A DNA stretch of 10,348 bases from Cloacimonetes bacterium UBA6097 (GTDB lineage Bacteria > Cloacimonadota > Cloacimonadia > Cloacimonadales > Cloacimonadaceae): positions 1-10,348 of the forward strand of contig DIWV01000012.1 of NCBI GenBank assembly GCA_002435865.1, in the 5' to 3' direction. Both the position numbers and the translations under genes were made by a program. Position 1 is the first letter of the stretch; every line of letters starts with the position of its first letter. Shown here one piece after another: positions 5,907 to 10,348 of the stretch. The notes beneath the pieces were generated by a model that worked only from the letters and a program-made list of their open reading frames with translations, did not search any database and was not told the DNA's origin.

Positions 5907-7568
5907 ATGCCTCAAACAGCTAAATCCTTTTCTTTTAAAGAAGACGATAATCTGCAGTTAAATCGTTTGATTGAAGAATTTTTCTCAGCCAAGAATAAAA
6001 ATAAAAGCAAAACTGTTATAACAGAACTCAAAAAACAGTTAAACACTTTCTCGGAAACAAACAGTAATCATAAACAATCAATAGGGTTATGGGTAGCAAA
6101 CTGTCTGCAATTACTCATTCCCGAAATTTCCAGGGTACAACAAAAAAAAGAAGAAAAGAATCCCGGCTTAATTTCATTCATTATGAGCTTGCCTTATGAT
6201 GAACAGACAGCTTCTTATCAGGCTTTATTAGCTTCTATTGATGCCAACGCTGTTACTCCCCTGACCCCGCAAAATTATCTCTATCTCTTACAGATTTGTG
6301 CTCTGATGATAGAATTAGGATCTGAAAAGTCAGGCGATTGTCTGCAGGAGCTTAACAAGGTTATCAAAGCAAATAAAGTTCCCAATCGATATTCTCTATT
6401 TGTATTAATGGTTACTGCGCAGGTATATTCCATTGAAGGCAGGCAACTTGAAGAACAGGCAACCTGGCTCGAACTGATTATGTTATCATGTCTGTATCTT
6501 GATAAAAAATACACAATTTACTTCCTTTCACAGTGGATCATTTCTTTGCACTGGGTAAGACCTAATTCAATCAGGAAAGAATTGCTTTTGGCGCTATATG
6601 GTATAAGTCTTCAGTCAGACATTCAAAACCAGGCTATTATTCTGTTTGAGATGTTTAATCTTCCTGATAAAGCAACTGCCACAGGAGAAAAGCTGACATA
6701 TCTGAGCAGCCTTCAGGCTATGCCCAATGAGTTGTTCACAGTCAATCAATTGCAGGACATATATTATTTTTCAGGCAGCATCAAGTCTTCCATCCAATCC
6801 AGTTTTATGGAATCAGTATCAGATTTCCAACAGTCAAATTATTACATATATAAGCACTGGAGTTGGATAAAAAACGTTAACCATCTATTCAAAAGCCAAT
6901 TTTCTCCCAAAGACTATCTTGCGATTCTGGAGAGATTAGAACATAAAACAGTAGAGTTAATAAATCTGATAAATATACAGAGCAATGCATATGTGGAAAC
7001 TCTGCAGTCAAATTTCGACAAAATCGAAGAACTTTATCATCAGGTTGAGGAATTATCACTCAGAGATACATTAACAGGATTATATAACCGTCGCTTTCTC
7101 TATAATAACATCAATGAATTGCTTTTATTGGCAGCACGTCAGCAATCTCCCCTAAGTTTCGTAGTAATTGATATTGATGATTTTAAGCCGATTAATGATA
7201 CTTATGGACATCTTGCAGGAGATTATATCCTGTCAGAACTTTCCACTATGTTCAAGGGTTACTTTCGTAAGAGTGACTTTATCATCAGGTATGGGGGGGA
7301 AGAATTCCTGATAGTTATGTTCAATTCAGATCACCTCCAGACCGAGCAGATTTTGGAAACATTAAGGAATAATATCGTTAACAATATTTATATATTTCAG
7401 AATTATAATCTGCATATAACTGTAAGCATTGGCATAGCGTCCTGTATTTTCGAAAGCACGATAGCATCAATAGACCTGGAAAGGTTGATATCAGATGCAG
7501 ATGCAGCAATGTATAAATCCAAAACTACCGGCAAAAACAGGATCACTTCCACTGTTGTCTATCTCTGA
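5907..7568 (+). CDS. Diguanylate cyclase (GGDEF) with long helical N-terminus
   Basis: A 553-aa protein. Residues 1 to about 365 are predicted mainly helical, without a transmembrane segment or signal peptide, possibly TPR-like, but I do not recognise the domain. A short coiled coil (about 365-385) leads into a complete GGDEF domain (about 386-548). Landmarks are DTLTGLYNRR (387-396), IDIDDFK with metal-binding D422, INDTYGH (429-435), active-site GGEEF (463-467), SIGIA (507-511) and AAMYKSKTTGKNR. An RxxD inhibitory site (R454, D457) is present, so product inhibition by c-di-GMP is likely. It should make c-di-GMP from two GTP in the cytosol, controlled by the N-terminal region. The preceding stop is 2 bp upstream, and an AAAAGGA site precedes the ATG. 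Confidence 0.9.
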   Translation: MPQTAKSFSFKEDDNLQLNRLIEEFFSAKNKNKSKTVITELKKQLNTFSETNSNHKQSIGLWVANCLQLLIPEISRVQQKKEEKNPGLISFIMSLPYDEQTASYQALLASIDANAVTPLTPQNYLYLLQICALMIELGSEKSGDCLQELNKVIKANKVPNRYSLFVLMVTAQVYSIEGRQLEEQATWLELIMLSCLYLDKKYTIYFLSQWIISLHWVRPNSIRKELLLALYGISLQSDIQNQAIILFEMFNLPDKATATGEKLTYLSSLQAMPNELFTVNQLQDIYYFSGSIKSSIQSSFMESVSDFQQSNYYIYKHWSWIKNVNHLFKSQFSPKDYLAILERLEHKTVELINLINIQSNAYVETLQSNFDKIEELYHQVEELSLRDTLTGLYNRRFLYNNINELLLLAARQQSPLSFVVIDIDDFKPINDTYGHLAGDYILSELSTMFKGYFRKSDFIIRYGGEEFLIVMFNSDHLQTEQILETLRNNIVNNIYIFQNYNLHITVSIGIASCIFESTIASIDLERLISDADAAMYKSKTTGKNRITSTVVYL

Positions 7569-7644
7569 TTGAACAATTGGATGACTTATATTTCTGTCTT
7601 GACAAGATTAATGCAAATGTATTCCTAGAGACAAAGGAGTTGTA
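7569..7644 (+). promoter_or_regulatory. Intergenic spacer with candidate promoter for the ABC ATPase gene
   Basis: A TTGACA hexamer at 7599-7604 is followed by TATTCC at 7620-7625, a short 15-bp spacing, so the promoter is only suggestive. AAAGGAG at 7632-7638 is the ribosome binding site for the ATG at 7645. No hairpin with a U-run is seen after the upstream stop, so read-through from the operon is possible. Confidence 0.3.
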
Positions 7645-8748
7645 ATGGCGAAGGTTACAATAGCTAACATTAACAAAGTATATGATAACGGATTTCACGC
7701 TGTAAAGGATGCCTGTTTTGTAGCAGAAGACCAGGAATTTGTAGTTCTTGTTGGTCCCTCCGGTTGTGGCAAAACCACTATCCTCAGAATGATTGCAGGT
7801 CTGGAAACAATCACCAGCGGAGAGATTAAAATAGGTGACAGGGTTGTTAACAATGTCCTTCCTAAAGACCGTGACATAGCTATGGTTTTCCAGAACTATG
7901 CTCTTTATCCTCATATGACAGTTTATGATAATATGGCTTTTGCATTGAAGTTGCGTAAAGAAAGCAAAAGTGAAATAAATAAAAAAGTTCAGCATGCAGC
8001 AGATTTATTGGGAATCCAATCCATGCTGAAGAATAAACCTGGACAGCTATCCGGCGGACAGCGGCAGAGAGTAGCTCTGGGAAGAGCAATTGTGCGTAAT
8101 CCCAAAGTTTTCCTCTTTGATGAACCTCTTTCCAATCTTGATGCAAAACTAAGGGTTCAGATGCGTTCTGAAATTGTCAAACTCCATCAAAAACTGCAAA
8201 ACACCATGATTTATGTAACACATGACCAGGTGGAAGCTATGACAATGGCAGACAGAATTGTAGTGATGAAAGATGGAATCATTCACCAGATAGATTTACC
8301 TCTTACCGTATACAATCACCCAGCCAATCTGTTTGTGGCTGGTTTTATAGGTAGTCCTGCAATTAATATCGTTGCAGGTAAGATTGCACCAGGTGAAAAG
8401 GGACTTGACTTTGTGTGCGATGATTTCACTCTTAATCTTACTGCAAATCAGACAGAATTACTGGCTGCTTATAAAGATAAAGACATCAAGCTGGGTATTC
8501 GCCCCGAAGATATTTACGATTCACGTTTTGATTCCATGGTTGGCGACCCGCATAAAGTTGATGTTATATGTGAAATAGTAGAACCTCTGGGTAATGAATA
8601 TATCGTTTATTTAAAAACCAAAAACCACAATTTCACAGCCAGATTTGATCCAAAAGATTTACCACCCAAAGGTGAGCTCTTCCCTGTTACTTTTGACATG
8701 GGAAAAGTCCATTTCTTTGATACACAGACCGAGGTTTGCTTAGTATAA
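7645..8748 (+). CDS. MalK/UgpC/MsmK-type ABC transporter ATP-binding protein
   Basis: A 367-aa cytosolic ATPase of the carbohydrate-uptake ABC class (CUT1). It carries Walker A GPSGCGKTT (37-45), Q-loop Q83 (VFQNYALYPHM), the signature LSGGQRQR (135-142), Walker B VFLFDE (155-160), the D-loop SNLDA and the H-loop His193 (VTHDQVEAMT). The C-terminal third (about 235-362) is a MalK-style regulatory/TOBE region with GIRPEDI (284-290) and EPLGNEY. It should energise import of a sugar, sugar phosphate or similar solute, but the substrate cannot be read from the ATPase. No permease or binding-protein gene is next to it, so it may serve unlinked transporters, as MsmK does. The start has AAAGGAG 6 bp upstream. 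Confidence 0.93.
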   Translation: MAKVTIANINKVYDNGFHAVKDACFVAEDQEFVVLVGPSGCGKTTILRMIAGLETITSGEIKIGDRVVNNVLPKDRDIAMVFQNYALYPHMTVYDNMAFALKLRKESKSEINKKVQHAADLLGIQSMLKNKPGQLSGGQRQRVALGRAIVRNPKVFLFDEPLSNLDAKLRVQMRSEIVKLHQKLQNTMIYVTHDQVEAMTMADRIVVMKDGIIHQIDLPLTVYNHPANLFVAGFIGSPAINIVAGKIAPGEKGLDFVCDDFTLNLTANQTELLAAYKDKDIKLGIRPEDIYDSRFDSMVGDPHKVDVICEIVEPLGNEYIVYLKTKNHNFTARFDPKDLPPKGELFPVTFDMGKVHFFDTQTEVCLV

Positions 8749-8763
8749 ACAAATAGGGGCGTT

Positions 8764-9561
8764 ATGTTCTGTTTTAGTAGGCATTATTTGATAATCCTGC
8801 TATTTTGCCTAGTTACATTCAGGCTTTTCAGCCTGGAACAGTTACCCTTTACAAATCCTTATCTGGTTAGTTCAAGCAACATCACAACCCTGACCAGCGA
8901 TCCTTCAAATGCTATTATCAATCCTGCTTCAGGAGAAAACGGTATCTCAACTTCCAGCTGCTATTTATTCGGAATGCACAATTTAAATCAATATGAACTC
9001 ACATCTGTGGTGGATTACAATAACTATGGCATAGTAGTCGGCTGGCAGGCAATGGATAGTGATGGATATTCAAGACAAGACTACCGCCTGGGTATCAGGT
9101 ATGGCTTCAGGTCTGTTAAAGTTGCGATAGGCTGCAGGTTGTCTTATGACGAGATTACTGGATATGGAAGTGAAAGAGACTCAGATCCGTATGCAGGATT
9201 AAGATTAAATTATTTGCACACAACTCTTGATGTTTCAGCTAATAACTTTCTTTCAGCCAATAACAGCACGGATTCTCGGTCAATGGAGTATAATATATCA
9301 ATAGGACAGAAGATTGCCACAAATACAATCGTAGCATTTAGTTTAACGTCATCAGCAAATAATAAAGCCAATTTCAAGGCAGGCTGTCGTTTCCCTGTTT
9401 ATGATAATTTACAGACAATAGTCTCATGGGAAAGCGAACCCGGCCGGTTTGGATTTGGAAGTGATTTTAAAGTTGGCTGGATGCACATATGTTATGGTCT
9501 GCAGACGCATAATGAATTAGATTGGACACACTCAATCGGATTATCGGTCTTGTTTCCGTAG
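8764..9561 (+). CDS. Exported PorV/FadL-like putative outer-membrane protein
   Basis: A 265-aa protein with a probable signal peptide (about 1-23, hydrophobic IILLFCLVTF core, possible cleavage after LFS). The early mature segment SDPSNAIINPAS (45-56) has the D..A..NPA pattern of PorV/PorQ-type barrels. Alternating strands rich in Gly, Tyr and Ser run to the C-terminus (SVLFP). It is shorter than the barrel at 2599-3780. It begins 15 bp after the ABC ATPase stop, so the two are probably cotranscribed. The ribosome binding site is weak (TAGGGG just upstream). The function is unknown; an outer-membrane role for a solute handled by the ABC system is speculation from position. Confidence 0.65.
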   Translation: MFCFSRHYLIILLFCLVTFRLFSLEQLPFTNPYLVSSSNITTLTSDPSNAIINPASGENGISTSSCYLFGMHNLNQYELTSVVDYNNYGIVVGWQAMDSDGYSRQDYRLGIRYGFRSVKVAIGCRLSYDEITGYGSERDSDPYAGLRLNYLHTTLDVSANNFLSANNSTDSRSMEYNISIGQKIATNTIVAFSLTSSANNKANFKAGCRFPVYDNLQTIVSWESEPGRFGFGSDFKVGWMHICYGLQTHNELDWTHSIGLSVLFP

Positions 9562-9626
9562 TAGTTAATTCGAAATATTGTTTAATAAAAAAAAGTAACT
9601 ATAGCAAAACTATCTATGCATTGTTA
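9562..9626. other. AT-rich spacer before the transposase element
   Basis: An AT-rich spacer with a run of eight A at about 9586-9595. Read on the minus strand this gives a T-run after a very weak 4-bp hairpin (9601-9613), not enough to call a terminator. No terminator is seen for the plus-strand gene that ends at 9561. Confidence 0.4.
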
Positions 9627-9713
9627 ACCTCGAAGAGGTGAAATAACATAGTCTGGGGTGTAAACCCCAGGGATTTGTAGATGGACAGACAATGAACCCC
9701 TTGCGGGTGACAT
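9627..9713. repeat. Left inverted end of the transposase element
   Basis: This end contains the hairpin ACCTC-GAA-GAGGT (9627-9639) and a block with GAAATAACATAG followed by the palindrome CTGGGGT/ACCCCAG (9653-9670, loop 9660-9663). After a 23-bp spacer comes AACCCCTTGCGGGTGACAT (9695-9713), which can itself form a small ACCC/GGGT hairpin. It is the inverted counterpart of 10213-10299. Confidence 0.85.
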
Positions 9714-9734
9714 ATTATTTTCATGTATTTAAAA

Positions 9735-9739
9735 AAGGA
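9735..9739 (+). promoter_or_regulatory. Ribosome binding site deciding the transposase start
   Basis: AAGGA lies 7 bp before the ATG at 9747. The earlier in-frame ATG at 9723 has no such site and would add eight residues (MYLKKELI) not expected in the family, so 9747 is preferred. Confidence 0.7.
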
Positions 9740-9746
9740 ATTGATT

Positions 9747-10181
9747 ATGCCAGAATCTTATTGTCACATTGCTACACATATAGTTTTCTCCACAAAAGAC
9801 AGGTATCCTTTTCTTACTGGTTCAAAACGAACAGAAACACATCTCTATATCGGCGGTATCATTAAAAACCTGCAAGGTCATCCGATAATAATCAATGGCG
9901 TTGAAGATCATATACATATTTTGTGTCTTCTACCCAAAGAAACCAGCATTGCCAAATTTGTTCAGACAATCAAATCAAATTCCAGCAAGTGGTTCAGTCA
10001 AACCCATATCAACAAATTTGCCTGGCAGCAGGGTTATGCCGCATTCAGCGTCAGTAAATCCAGTATTTCAGAGGTTGAAACATATATTAAGAATCAGGAA
10101 TTGCATCACAAACGTATATCCTTTGTGGATGAATTTAAGCAGTATGTGGAAAAGCATGGTTTTGTTTATGATGATAAATAG
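9747..10181 (+). CDS. IS200/REP-associated Y1 (HUH) transposase
   Basis: A 144-aa single-strand DNA transposase of the Y1 family. The HUH metal motif is H55-I-H57 in GVEDHIHIL, and the probable catalytic tyrosine is Y113 in VETYIKNQELHH. Other family landmarks are HIVFSTKDRYPFL (11-23), IGGIIKNL (35-42), SSKW (79-82) and WQQGYAAFSVS (93-103). Its length is complete for the family and no frameshift is seen, so it may be active. No TnpB or IscB gene accompanies it. Such enzymes cut and rejoin hairpin-bearing single strands; the flanking hairpins are the probable substrate. Whether it is a mobile insertion sequence or a domesticated RAYT cannot be settled here. Confidence 0.92.
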   Translation: MPESYCHIATHIVFSTKDRYPFLTGSKRTETHLYIGGIIKNLQGHPIIINGVEDHIHILCLLPKETSIAKFVQTIKSNSSKWFSQTHINKFAWQQGYAAFSVSKSSISEVETYIKNQELHHKRISFVDEFKQYVEKHGFVYDDK

Positions 10182-10207
10182 ACATTGTTTATAAAAGATA
10201 ACAATGT
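10182..10207 (+). repeat. Inverted repeat directly after the transposase stop
   Basis: ACATTGTT (10182-10189) and AACAATGT (10200-10207) form an 8-bp perfect stem with a 10-base loop, starting one base after the stop codon. No U-run follows, so it is a weak terminator candidate. Unlike the other hairpins, it has no matching copy on the left side of the element. Confidence 0.5.
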
Positions 10208-10212
10208 ATATG

Positions 10213-10299
10213 ATGTCACCCGCAAGGGGTTTAAGGTGTCGGTTGACATGTTTTCCTGGGGTTTACACCCCAGGCTATGTTATTTCGCTCTTGCAGAGC
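10213..10299. repeat. Right inverted end of the transposase element
   Basis: This end mirrors the left one: ATGTCACCCGCAAGGGGTT (10213-10231), a 23-bp spacer with a small GTC/GAC hairpin (10238-10247), the palindrome CTGGGGT/ACCCCAG (10256-10273), CTATGTTATTTC, and a terminal hairpin GCTCT-TGC-AGAGC (10287-10299). The terminal hairpin differs in sequence from the left one yet keeps 5-bp pairing and a 3-base loop. Confidence 0.85.
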
Positions 10300-10327
10300 T
10301 AATTTAAATGAAACAATATGTATTCTG

Positions 10328-10348
10328 GGCTATGTTATTTTGCTCTTG
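10328..10348. repeat. Partial direct copy of the outer repeat block at the window edge
   Basis: The last 21 bases repeat 10273-10293 with one mismatch (T at 10341 for C at 10286), 55 bp downstream. The copy lacks the CCCC palindrome before it and runs off the window, so it is either a degraded remnant or the start of another element end. Confidence 0.8.

Larger units (their letters stand above)
9627..10299 (+). mobile_element. IS200/RAYT-like single-gene element with long inverted repeats
   Basis: A single Y1 transposase gene lies between two inverted composite ends. From outside in, each end holds a 13-bp hairpin, a 32-bp block, a 23-bp variable spacer and a 19-bp block. Every pair is centred on 9963, so left and right ends differ by no indel. 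The 19-bp blocks (9695-9713 and 10213-10231) match perfectly, and the 32-bp blocks (9640-9671 and 10255-10286) differ at one base. Classical IS200/IS605 elements have subterminal hairpins rather than long inverted ends; REP-associated transposases sit between inverted REP sequences, which fits better. No clear target duplication is seen, and the true outer boundaries are uncertain. Confidence 0.75.

Noticed and set aside
7543..7995. 150-aa minus-strand reading frame over the ABC ATPase start
   Set aside because: It overlaps the Walker A region of a confident gene and shows no domain or start signal.
9895..10194. 99-aa second plus-strand frame within the transposase gene
   Set aside because: It is out of frame with the HUH/Y1 gene, has no ribosome binding site and no recognisable motifs.

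Overview
The window is AT-rich bacterial chromosome with ten protein-coding genes, packed closely. Gene content and protein style suggest an anaerobe of the Fibrobacteres-Chlorobi-Bacteroidetes side of the tree, most likely a Cloacimonadota-like lineage. The pointers are two PorV/FadL-like outer-membrane barrels with NPA motifs, a DUF362-ferredoxin protein, and a Y1 transposase in a hairpin-rich repeat element. Most genes have clear AAGGAG-type ribosome binding sites, unlike typical Bacteroidetes. The lineage call is inference.

Layout: positions 1-124 hold nothing I can call. Positions 125-231 are an unusual nested palindrome, symmetric about base 178, whose right edge forms the last codons and stop of a minus-strand threonine aldolase gene (222-1244). 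A 77-bp divergent spacer separates it from a plus-strand cluster that is probably one operon (1322-7568): adenylosuccinate synthetase (purA), an outer-membrane barrel, a DUF362 protein with two 4Fe-4S motifs, a UlaG-like metallo-hydrolase, an FtsB/DivIC-like division protein, and a GGDEF diguanylate cyclase with a long uncharacterised N-terminus. Junctions range from a 1-bp overlap to a 17-bp gap. After a 76-bp spacer come a MalK/UgpC-type ABC ATPase and a second barrel protein, 15 bp apart (7645-9561).

The right end (about 9627-10299) is a single-gene IS200/RAYT-like element. A 144-aa HUH/Y1 transposase sits between two long inverted repeats built from matching blocks at exactly equal distances from the centre. 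A further partial copy of the outer repeat block starts at 10328 and runs off the window.

The operon mixes purine synthesis, envelope, cell division and c-di-GMP signalling without an obvious single pathway. The main points for a second look are the nested palindrome at 125-231, the altered GTP/IMP-loop residues in PurA, and the repeat architecture of the transposase element.
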